NCBI RefSeq assembly: GCF_024713945.1
Contig: NC_134678.1
Location: 6,696,001-6,760,000 of the forward strand
Length of the DNA stretch: 64,000 nucleotides
Reading direction: 5' to 3'
Source of the DNA: Dermatophagoides farinae
Taxonomy: Eukaryota > Arthropoda > Arachnida > Sarcoptiformes > Pyroglyphidae
The position numbers and the translations under genes were made by a program. Shown piece by piece: positions 39,458 to 47,891 of this stretch. Position 1 is the first letter of the stretch, and every line of letters begins with the position of its first letter. The notes below the pieces were generated by a model. The model was not told the origin of the DNA, made no database searches, and was given only the letters and a program-made list of their open reading frames with translations.

Positions 39458-41536
39458 TTATGTAACACTTTTTTTCGATGTTGTCATATTATTGCTACTA
39501 CTTTTACTACTACTAGTTTGACTGCTGCTATGGCTACTATATGAAATTGGTTTAGCTTGATCGGCTTGTTCTTCCGGTGCTGAACTTTCCTGTGCCGTTG
39601 ATTCATATGTCATTTCATCAGCTGGAATTTCATGACCAACTCGACCACCCTCTACACCTGTTGCACTATCATCACCAATTTCTTCATCATTTGTGGTCTT
39701 CGTTGTTGTTGTTGTTGTTGTTGCTGCTGTAGTCGATGCTGCCGTTGTTTTCGATGTTGATGATTTTGATGATGATCCACTACCCATTGATGATGAAGAA
39801 TTTGAACTTTTAGCACTACTTTTCATTTGTGACGATGATCCTTTATTGGCCGATGATGAATAATTATTACTAGTAGTGGCTGATGATGATTTAGACCATG
39901 ATGTGGTAGTTGTTGTTGCATTGGATTCACTGGTCGCACCTGACTGGCTATTAGCGCCACTAACTACTGCAGTTGTTGAAACATGATAAGATAATTCTTC
40001 TGGCATATTTGGATCATATTTAGGATCTTCGGTTGTTTTCAATACTTTTGATTTAATATTTGAATTCGGTGTATTGAAATATGGATGATTAAGAAAATCT
40101 GTTGGTCTTGCTCTACGTTTTGGATCAATGAAAAATGTTTGATTACATGCAGCGCGTACATAACGATTCATTTCATGTTTCACAACGAATTGACGCCATT
40201 GTGCCGAAAATTTTGATGTCGAATTCACATTGAATGGATAAGATCGTGTTTGAAGACACACCATAATCACACCTAATGACCACATATCTACTTTGGATGG
40301 ATCATAAACACCACGAAATGATTCTGGTGGTAGATGACAATTTTTTCTGGACCGTCTTTCGCCATTCTGCAATAATGGACAATCATTATTTGAATCCCAG
40401 AATAAAACCGATTTACTCCAGCCAGCAATTTTAACATTTTGATTACTATCAAATAAAATGTGCTGTAATTTAAGAAATCGATGTGCAATACCATATTCTT
40501 GCATTTTTGCAATCCCTTTCACAATCTGTACTGTCCATCGGCGTTCATCTTCAGGTAAATAATTATCATGATCAATTAACATAAGATACATTGATTTGTT
40601 TGGACAATTTTCCATGAACATGAAGACATGTGAACCGAGCTATATTTAGAGAAATTATTATTATTATTATTAATCAACGATAATAATAAATTTATTACTA
40701 CACCATCATCATACCCGGAAAATTTCCATAATATCGATGAAATGTTTACTTATCGGTGGCGAACCATTTGTTCCGCCAATAAATCTTGCAATTTTTAAAG
40801 AATTTTTCAATATATTCTCTCGATAACGTGGTGTACATTTGTCTAAATCAATTTTTTTACAAATGATTTCATTTGAATTTTTTTCAGCCGAATAATATTT
40901 ATAACAATCATCTGCAACGATAAAATTTTTGATCTTAAAACCACCATTAGATTGAATTTCATTTTCATTATCAATTTTGATATATGGTTCAATATGATTG
41001 ATTTCATCCAATTTTTCACAAAGTTTTGGCCGTCCTGGAATGGATGATGGTTCGATGGAAATATTGATTGCCGATGATGCCATCGATTTGGATGCTTTAG
41101 TTCCTGATTTGGATAATTTAGTACCTGATTTGGAAGTTTTATTTGAACCATAACTTGAACTTGCTTTCGATGACAATGAAACATTACTTAATCCCGATAC
41201 AAAAGAAGTTGATTGATAAGAGCTAACCGAACTTTTGGAATTTGATGAAATTGTTGTTTGACCTGATTTATTTTGACTTGCACCAATTGTACTGGCTGTT
41301 ATACTGCCACTGCTTTGTTGTTGGGAAGTTTTTGCTGATGATTTTGTTTTGGATTCACCGCTTGTAACCGATTTTTCACTAACACCTGATGAAGAGGTGG
41401 ATGATACGTTATCAGTTGAGAAATAAGATTTTGACATATTTGATGATGATATTGATTGGCTACTATATGATGATGAATGGCTAACAGATGAATCTTTACT
41501 CTTGCTACTCATGCTTTTGCTTTTTGACGAAGACAT
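39458..41536 (-). CDS. Ser-rich pseudokinase (TSSK/CAMK-like fold, catalytic motifs lost)
   Basis: Two exons (41536-40715 and 40639-39458) join in phase (FR/LGSH) to 667 residues. Residues 1-180 are extremely Ser/Lys-rich. A kinase-like domain follows at about 194-462. The C-terminal 200 residues are Ser/Thr-rich with long Thr and Ser runs. The glycine loop is not recognisable. IICKKI may carry the VAIK lysine. HRD is replaced by H327-R328-F329 (AHRFLK) and DFG by A346-G347-W348. Fold-bearing motifs remain: LPPESF in place of APE, DMWSLGV, and the late Arg in DPKRRARPT. It should therefore lack normal phosphotransfer and act as a scaffold or regulator, which is inference from missing residues. 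The retained helices most resemble TSSK/CAMK-group kinases. The start is the first in-frame ATG, 332 bp from the divergent centrin gene. Confidence 0.85.
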
Positions 41537-41868
41537 TTTGCCAAATAGAAAAAAAAAGATTTAAACACCAATTATTTGCGATTATAATAACAACATTTAA
41601 ATCCATTCGAATGTACCATTGTTTGAATAAAATTCGAAATTGCCGCTTTCATTTCCATATCAACTTTACCAGGTTGGTTGGTTTGAAATAGGCAAATCAA
41701 AACTTGTTCGTTTGTGACATGTTGTTACGCATATTCTGAAAATTCTTTACACTTTGACTTTTATTTTTATTTTTATTTTTTTTTTTTTTTTTTTTGATCA
41801 CATCAAATTTAACGTCTGCTCTGTTTAGCATCGACACATTAAAAGCTGCTTCTGTAATACATAACAGA
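41537..41868. promoter_or_regulatory. Divergent intergenic region (pseudokinase / centrin)
   Basis: 332 bp separate opposite-strand start codons, with a T20 run at 41776-41795. The stop-free frame continues upstream of the centrin ATG, but without an ATG. No specific motif is recognised; the role is inferred from arrangement. Confidence 0.4.
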
Positions 41869-42552
41869 ATGGATACCGATTACGTACCAGAAGATGACGA
41901 TATTAATAATAATGAAGATGATGATGTGGAATTTCAAGAGCAAGATGAAGATGATGAATCTTGGAGCGACAGTTCTAGTGTAGAGAAAAATAAACGAAAA
42001 TCTAGTTCGAAAAAGACAAAAACAAACAAGTCAACCTCAATTAAATCATCATCATCAACATCAACAGGCCAAAATCATCGTAAAAATTCGAAAAAAATGT
42101 CCACTTCATCGATCAATCCTGAATATATTGCCGATATTAAACAAACATTTGAACGTTTCGATACGGAAAACAAAGGACAATTTGAAATTAAACAACTAAA
42201 ATTTGCTATGCGTGCATTAGGATTTGAGCCGAAAAAAGAAGAAGTAAAACGTATATCTGAAGAATATAATAAAGATGGTTTCATACTTTACAATGATTTT
42301 GAACAATTAATGATCAAAAGAATAACGGAAAAAACTGTCAACGATGAAATAATGAAAGCTTTTCAATTGTTTGATACAAATCAAACCGGGAAAATCACAT
42401 TCGAAGATTTGAAACGTGTGGCCGAAGAATTGGGTGAAAAAATTACCGACGATGAACTAATGGAAATGATACAGGAAGCTGATCTGGATGGTGATAAAGC
42501 TGTTGATTGTCAAGAATTTCTTCGTATAATGAAAAAAACATTTCTTTATTGA
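41869..42552 (+). CDS. Centrin (caltractin) with extended acidic N-terminus
   Basis: A single exon encodes 227 residues. Residues 1-80 are an unusual acidic then Lys/Ser-rich extension. Residues 85-227 are a centrin core with four EF-hand units: IKQTFERFDTENKGQFEI, then VKRISEEYNKDGFILYNDF, then MKAFQLFDTNQTGKITFEDL, then IQEADLDGDKAVDCQEF. EF4 has a full canonical loop (D-D-D-D-E). EF3 is near canonical with Asp at position 12. EF1 has Gln at position 12. The EF2 loop is shortened and degenerate. It ends KKTFLY, like centrins. Centrins are small Ca-binding proteins of centrioles and basal bodies and also partner XPC and mRNA export complexes. A plus-strand AATAAA lies at 42606-42611. The start is the first true ATG, because upstream codons in frame are not ATG. 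Confidence 0.9.
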   Translation: MDTDYVPEDDDINNNEDDDVEFQEQDEDDESWSDSSSVEKNKRKSSSKKTKTNKSTSIKSSSSTSTGQNHRKNSKKMSTSSINPEYIADIKQTFERFDTENKGQFEIKQLKFAMRALGFEPKKEEVKRISEEYNKDGFILYNDFEQLMIKRITEKTVNDEIMKAFQLFDTNQTGKITFEDLKRVAEELGEKITDDELMEMIQEADLDGDKAVDCQEFLRIMKKTFLY

Positions 42553-42663
42553 TCTCTAATTGTTTCTGTTTTTTTTTAAATTTCATTAAATTCGATCAGT
42601 ATTTCAATAAACAATTGTTTGTGTTTATATGTGTGTTTGAATATGACTAAAGTTTTACAAAAT

Positions 42664-43349
42664 TTATACACCAAACCATCCGGGAACATTGTGACGATTC
42701 TCCGAAAATGTACGACGTTTTTCACGTTTTTTAATGAATTCAAATTGTTTTTCAATTTTTTCGATTTCATCCTCTAATTTAACTCGTTCACCACCATATA
42801 GATCAGGATATTCGAATTGAACATGTTTTGGCTGAATAACACAATATGGAAAAAATAATTTTCAATTTAAATTTTGTATTTAAAAAATACTATAATCATT
42901 ACCAGATCAACGATTGCTTCTCTGTAATCATCTTCTTTTATCAGATATGGTTTAGTAGATTTAGCTCTCTTTATTTCACCACAAACAACACGTGTTTTCA
43001 CTTGCATTACCGGTATTTTGTAGATTTTTTCCAAATAATTTTTAACATCATATCCAGTCATTCTATTTGGGCAATCAAGATTTTTAAAATTAGTTTTTTC
43101 TTAATCAAAAAAAAATTCATCGATAATATTGAATATTGAACATACTGGACAGGTACTTTAAACAAAACTTTATTCGCTGGTAATGGTTGTTCGGGTTTTT
43201 TTACAATCATCCAAAAATCTGGTAAAAATATTCGCAACTGAGGATTACCTCGAACATATCGGGGATACCTTTATGTGAATATACAGATATATTTTAATTT
43301 AAATTTTTCCAATTCAAAATATTCAATAAACAAACCATCTGGTCGACAT
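42664..43349 (-). CDS. mRpL23: Mitochondrial ribosomal protein uL23m (MRPL23)
   Basis: Four exons (43349-43336, 43268-43146, 43062-42903, 42831-42664) join in phase to 154 residues. The protein opens MSTRWYPRYVRGNPQLRIF, followed by DFWMIVKKPEQPLPANKV. The uL23 core is FKVPVQMTGYDVKNYLEKIY and IPVMQVKTRV, and the C-terminus is FEYPDLYGGE..NVPGWFGV. The N-terminal YP..R.G.PQLR block, the MT..D..NYLE..Y.VPV..V.TR core and the terminal VP.WFG are hallmarks of animal MRPL23, a large-subunit protein near the exit tunnel of the mitochondrial ribosome. Length is close to the human protein (about 153). The first coding exon is only 14 nt (MSTR plus two bases). Its stop lies 111 bp from the centrin stop, and its start is divergent from RanBP1. 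Confidence 0.93.
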
Positions 43350-43721
43350 CTGGTTGAGAGATAATGATGAAAAATTTAACAAAAAAAAAATTGAAAAAAA
43401 ATCCAAAAAAAAATCACATGAGAAATTCAAGTCTATTTAAACATTAACTATCATTGAATGTTTGAATAGATGTAACAACGAAAATCGACTTGAAGCGCCT
43501 TTTTACAATTGTTAGCTGAAGCTTATGTGGATCATCACACTCTGTCAGGTTATAGGTTAAATAGTAGACGATTATTGACAATTGAACGTACCACAAAAAA
43601 TCTTTTTTTTTATTGTTTGTTCTCTAACTGTCAACCATTGAATACAAAGATTTTTTTTGTCAATCTTTTTTGTTGTATTGTTTTTGCACACCAACACATA
43701 TCAAATCATTTCGATCAAAAT
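43350..43721. promoter_or_regulatory. Divergent intergenic region (mRpL23 / RanBP1)
   Basis: 372 bp lie between opposite-strand start codons and probably house both promoters. No named promoter motif is recognised. An open frame on the plus strand (43509-43766) is AT-rich and passes through the first RanBP1 exon in another frame, so it is not counted as a gene. Confidence 0.45.
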
Positions 43722-44785
43722 ATGGCTGAATCTATTCCATTAAAGGTTGGTATTGTCGTATTTTGACACATAAATTTAATCAAAATTTAAATTTTCGAAT
43801 TTATAGATTGATGATAAAATCGATGGCTGTGTTATTACGAAAACCAAAGAATTAGATGATGAAACTAAAAAGATTATTTTTGTCGATGATAATCATAATC
43901 ATCAACAGCAACATCAAACTAATAATAATGGTGATGATTGTCCATCATCAAAACATGATGAAAATGGCGATTATGAAACTACTACTACTACTACTACTAC
44001 TACTAAAACTGAAGATAATGATGATAATTATGAACCAATTTATCCACCAAAAATTAGTCTTCCATTGACCGAAACTAAAACATTGGAAGATGATGAAGAA
44101 GTTATTGTTAATTTGTGAGTTGATTGTTTTTCAAATGTTTTTTTATCATTCTCATTTTTTCTTCATTCTCTCTCTTTTGGCAAAAAAAGACGAGCTCGAA
44201 TTTATCGTTATATTACTGTGGATGAAGAGCCTGAATTCAAAGAACGTGGTACGGGTACAGTAAAAATTCTTCAACATAAACAAACTGGAATGTATCGGGT
44301 ATTGATGCGTAGAGAAAAAACATTTAAAATCTGTGCCAATCATTATAGTAAGTTCATGATGATTCTTGAATGAAATCAGATTTTCATTTTTTTTTGTACT
44401 TTTCCTATTAGTAACTGGATCGATGAAATTGAATAAACATAATAATAGTGAAAAAGTTTTTCTCTATTCTACATTGGCCGATTTTTATGAAAATGAAACC
44501 AATCCAGAAACATTTGCCATTCGTTTTTCTAATGCTGAAAGTAAGTTTAAATCAAATTCTTGAACCAAATTCATTGTGATTTTTCTACAACAACAACAAA
44601 AAATAGATGCTGCCATCTTCAAAGAAGCATTTGATGAAGCTGTTGAATTTATGATTGAAAAAGAAACCATAGAAAAAGAAGAAACAACCGAGCTTGCTAA
44701 CGAAATGGAAAAGATTCAACTTAATCAGGAACAACCATCATCAACAACCAATGAAACAAATGGTGATGACACGAAAAAGGAATGA
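43722..44785 (+). CDS. RanBP1: Ran-specific GTPase-activating cofactor RanBP1
   Basis: Five exons (43722-43745, 43807-44114, 44190-44347, 44412-44540, 44607-44785) join in phase to 265 residues. The first exon codes only MAESIPLK. The middle of exon 2 is a Asn/Asp/His-rich linker with a run of nine Thr codons (ACT). The Ran-binding domain (about 85-230) shows PPKISLPLTETKT, EEVIVNLRARIYRY, EFKERGTGTVKILQH, GMYRVLMRREKTFKICANH, and SEKVFLYSTLADFYE and NPETFAIRFSNAENAAIFKEAF (two segments). The ERG.G..KIL, RVLMRR and FAIRF blocks are diagnostic. RanBP1 is a cytosolic cofactor that helps RanGAP hydrolyse RanGTP and disassembles export complexes. The acidic N-terminal linker is longer than in vertebrate RanBP1 (about 200 residues in total). 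Confidence 0.95.
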
Positions 44786-44864
44786 GCAAAAAAAAATCGA
44801 TTCAAATATAACTGAACATTCATTCATATTACCATTTCTGTCTTTGTTTTTGATATTGCTCAAA

Positions 44865-44920
44865 AATAAATTTAATTTTTCTTTTAAAAATTCAATTTGT
44901 TTAATTGATGCACATTTATT
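44865..44920. terminator. Polyadenylation signals of converging RanBP1 and TPR/CCCH genes
   Basis: A plus-strand AATAAA is at 44865-44870, 80 nt past the RanBP1 stop. A minus-strand AATAAA (TTTATT at 44915-44920) lies just 5 nt past the opposite stop at 44925. The two transcripts end within about 50 nt of each other. Usage is inferred. Confidence 0.5.
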
Positions 44921-44924
44921 TTGA

Positions 44925-45932
44925 TCATTTAAACATCCACATTTGTGCATCAACATTTTTACATGGTTGTAGATGAAATTTTGGACAACGTTCTTTCAAA
45001 TTACAGTATGTTGTACGCCAAAAATAACATTCTTGTGTATTGATTGGTGGATAATTTGGTCGAAAATATTTCAATTCAATTTGATGATCAGTTGGTGCAA
45101 AATATAAACGTAATGATTTATATTGTTTATCATCATTGATTTGACATAATTCTTTGAATGTTTTACCTTGAAAATATGCTATAGTAAACATTGGTGTCAC
45201 TGGATTATAATAATAGATGAATAATGATGGTGATGATGATGATGATGTTGGTGATAGTGATGAACGGTTAAAAATCGATTGATTATGATAATTATCATCA
45301 TCATAATAGCAATATGCTCGTTTTATAAATTCAATATTGCCAAATAATGAAAAATATTCATTTATCAATTTGATTGGCACATCATATCGGATGTTTTCCA
45401 CACGAATTCCATTATAATTCCAGATATTTGTTGGTAAATCACGTGCTTTGATTAAATGAAAATTCACTTTAATCTTGTAATAAGTTTTATCATTCAAATT
45501 GTATGATTTTAATTTTTCATTAAAGAAACATAATTCACGTTCACTTTGTTCATTTATACGTTGAGATTCTTCACGAATAATTTCACAATTTGGACAAATT
45601 TTCATGGCAATTTTAAGATCATTTTGAGCCAATTCATGGCGTTTTAATTTTCGTAACACACGACTTCTAATATAATAACATTTAACATTCTGTGGTGATA
45701 ATCGTACAGCTTGATTAGCATCGAAAAGAGCTAGATAGGAAAAATCCATTTTCAGTAAACATAATGCACGATTAAGATAGAAACTGAAAATGGCATGTTC
45801 ACCACAATGATCAATAGCTTGTGTATAATATTTAACGGCATCGATATAATCACCATTTATTGCAAAATCATTTGCACGTATAGCTAAACGTGCAGCTTGT
45901 CGAAGTAATAATTCTTTATGATCGGTGGACAT
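44925..45932 (-). CDS. TPR protein with RRM-like segment and C-terminal CCCH zinc finger
   Basis: One intronless frame encodes 335 residues. Residues 10-115 hold about three tetratricopeptide repeats (ANDFAINGDYIDAVKYYTQAI, then SFYLNRALCLLKMDFSYLAL and YYIRSRVLRKLKRHELAQNDL). Residues about 175-265 resemble an RRM: IRVENIRYDVPIKLINEYFS with LFGNIEFIKRAY, a Ser/Asp-rich loop, then PMFTIAYFQGKTF. The end contains C302-x7-C310-x5-C316-x3-H320, a classic CCCH finger spacing. TPR plus RRM plus CCCH suggests an RNA-binding adaptor. ZC3H7-type proteins also combine TPRs and CCCH fingers, but similarity beyond that is not clear, so I do not name it. It is divergent from PIG-L (237 bp between starts) and convergent with RanBP1. 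Confidence 0.85.
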   Translation of the reverse strand: MSTDHKELLLRQAARLAIRANDFAINGDYIDAVKYYTQAIDHCGEHAIFSFYLNRALCLLKMDFSYLALFDANQAVRLSPQNVKCYYIRSRVLRKLKRHELAQNDLKIAMKICPNCEIIREESQRINEQSERELCFFNEKLKSYNLNDKTYYKIKVNFHLIKARDLPTNIWNYNGIRVENIRYDVPIKLINEYFSLFGNIEFIKRAYCYYDDDNYHNQSIFNRSSLSPTSSSSSPSLFIYYYNPVTPMFTIAYFQGKTFKELCQINDDKQYKSLRLYFAPTDHQIELKYFRPNYPPINTQECYFWRTTYCNLKERCPKFHLQPCKNVDAQMWMFK

Positions 45933-46169
45933 TTCCTATAATCATGAACGAATTTTTATTGATTAAAATTAATCGTTTTATATCAATTTTTGAAAAAAAT
46001 TATTGAATAAATCGAATTTTTAAATTTTTCCTTTAATCGCCATCTGGTGAACAATACGATAAGCTTAAAAATTTCAGATGATCGTGCTCGATTGTTTTTG
46101 TTTTTGTAAATAAATAAATAAACACGATCCAGATCCATATATATAATGAGATAATCTAGTTCATTAGAA
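45933..46169. promoter_or_regulatory. Divergent intergenic region (TPR/CCCH gene / PIG-L)
   Basis: 237 bp lie between opposite-strand start codons and probably form a shared promoter region. No specific motif stands out in this AT-rich sequence. Confidence 0.45.
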
Positions 46170-47021
46170 ATGTTATCTTTTCTATTATTTTTAACAATTT
46201 TATTCATTTCATGGCTCATTTTGAAACATCGAATAATCAAAATTAATATTAATCATAATGTTTTATTGGTCACTGCACATCCAGATGATGAATTAATGTT
46301 TTTCGGTCCAACATTATTAAATGAAATTCGTTCAAGAATTGAAAATTATGACGAAAAACGACCAACAAAAATCCATCTACTTTGTCTTTGTACCGGTGAT
46401 TATTATGGTGATGGTGAAAAACGTAAACAAGAATTAAACGATGCTTTGAATGAATTATTTCGATCAACATTCGATAATTCATCTGTGATTAATTCGAAAA
46501 AATCAATGCAAGATTTATTGAATGAATTGTTCATCTGGGAAATTCGTGATGATCCTGAATTGATAGATTCACCTGTGGCCGATTGGCAACCGTATTATAT
46601 AATGAAAATTATTCAAGAATATTGTCAACGAAATGCAATCACAAAAATCATTACATTCGATCAATATGGTGTTAGTGGTCATTCAAATCATTCAGCCATA
46701 TATGAAGCTGTCAATAAGCTAACTGAATTCAAAAATTTAAACATAGAGATTTGGTTCCTAAAATCTGTATCAATCATACGAAAATATCTAGCCATATTTG
46801 ATATCGTATTCACTGTATTATCATCATCATTTCAAAATAATTGGAACATTTATTTAATATCATCACTAAAAGATTATCTAATCATTGTACATTCATTACG
46901 AAAACATTATAGTCAAATGGTTTGGTTTCGACGGCTACTATATGCATCTACATCACGTTATTTATTCATCAATTCATATCATCAAGTGATATTCAATCAA
47001 ACAGATAAAAAATTCCAATAA
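46170..47021 (+). CDS. PIGL: N-acetylglucosaminyl-phosphatidylinositol de-N-acetylase (PIG-L)
   Basis: One intronless frame encodes 283 residues. A hydrophobic N-terminal segment (residues 2-19, FLLFLTILFISWLIL) anchors it in the ER membrane. The metal-binding motif AHPDDE is at residues 36-41, and the second histidine motif SGHSNH is near 170-174, after FDQYGV. CLCTGDYYGDGEKRKQEL completes the LmbE/PIG-L signature. The enzyme removes acetate from GlcNAc-PI on the cytosolic face of the ER, the second step of GPI-anchor synthesis. Human PIG-L is about 252 residues, so this one is slightly longer. All catalytic residues I can check are present. Confidence 0.95.
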   Translation: MLSFLLFLTILFISWLILKHRIIKININHNVLLVTAHPDDELMFFGPTLLNEIRSRIENYDEKRPTKIHLLCLCTGDYYGDGEKRKQELNDALNELFRSTFDNSSVINSKKSMQDLLNELFIWEIRDDPELIDSPVADWQPYYIMKIIQEYCQRNAITKIITFDQYGVSGHSNHSAIYEAVNKLTEFKNLNIEIWFLKSVSIIRKYLAIFDIVFTVLSSSFQNNWNIYLISSLKDYLIIVHSLRKHYSQMVWFRRLLYASTSRYLFINSYHQVIFNQTDKKFQ

Positions 47022-47891
47022 TTGATCCATTTTATTCGGTGAAATCAATCAATCAATTAATCAATCAAAAAATTAAAATCGACAACGAAAACAAATAATA
47101 ATTGAAACAATAATATATATGTTTCATGTTTAGATATATAAAATAAAATATATAAATAATTTTTCTTCTCTTAATACACAATATATATTATCAATAAATT
47201 ACAACAATAAAGTGATAAACATTATGAAATATTGACAAATATAATAATATTCTTTTTTTCTTTGCCAATGTGATGAAATGTGTGTGTGTGTGTGTGTGGG
47301 CGTAAAACAAACATCAACAACAACAACAACAACAACAAAATAGGAATCATATGCAAGTGAATAGCTGAAAAACTAAATAAATAAATTCTTTATCAGTGGA
47401 ATTTTATATTCTTGTTTATGTAAAAAAAAATAACTAGATCATTTATGATGATGATGATGATGACTTGATGACTAGATCAGCATGCTGACGATGGTCATAT
47501 GTGTATATTATATTAAATTAAAATAAAAAGATTTGTCCGTTTTTTTTTCTCTTTTTTGATTTGAATGAATTCAACCTAAAATAAATTGGTGGTAGGAACA
47601 AAATGATAGTCTGTCGATAATAATCTGATGAATGGCGATGATTTACAATGAATAAATCAAGGCAGTGTTTAGAGATCGGTGCTTTATTTTTCATTTACGA
47701 TGATTGGTGATGAACAAACAAAAAGAGGAAGTGTTTTTTTTTTCTTAAATCAATCGTTTAGTGGTGAGGTATCTGTTATCGGAACACACACACACACACA
47801 CAAACAAACACAGTGAGAGATTATATAAATTTTTGGAACTAAATAAATTTTCAGCCTGATATTTTGAAGATTTGAATTGGAATTTGAATTT
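47022..47891. other. Convergent intergenic region between PIG-L and NR4A
   Basis: The region holds AT-rich 3' UTR sequence for both genes. It contains a GT tract near 47280-47299, a CAA run near 47317-47339 and a CA tract near 47785-47801. No coding exon is visible. Confidence 0.6.

Noticed and set aside
41794-41868. Longer N-terminus of centrin
   Set aside because: The frame stays open but its first codon is TTG; the first ATG is at 41869.
43856-44068. Met/Ile/Leu-rich plus-strand frame
   Set aside because: It is an alternative frame of RanBP1 exon 2 (AAT/GAT and ACT repeats).
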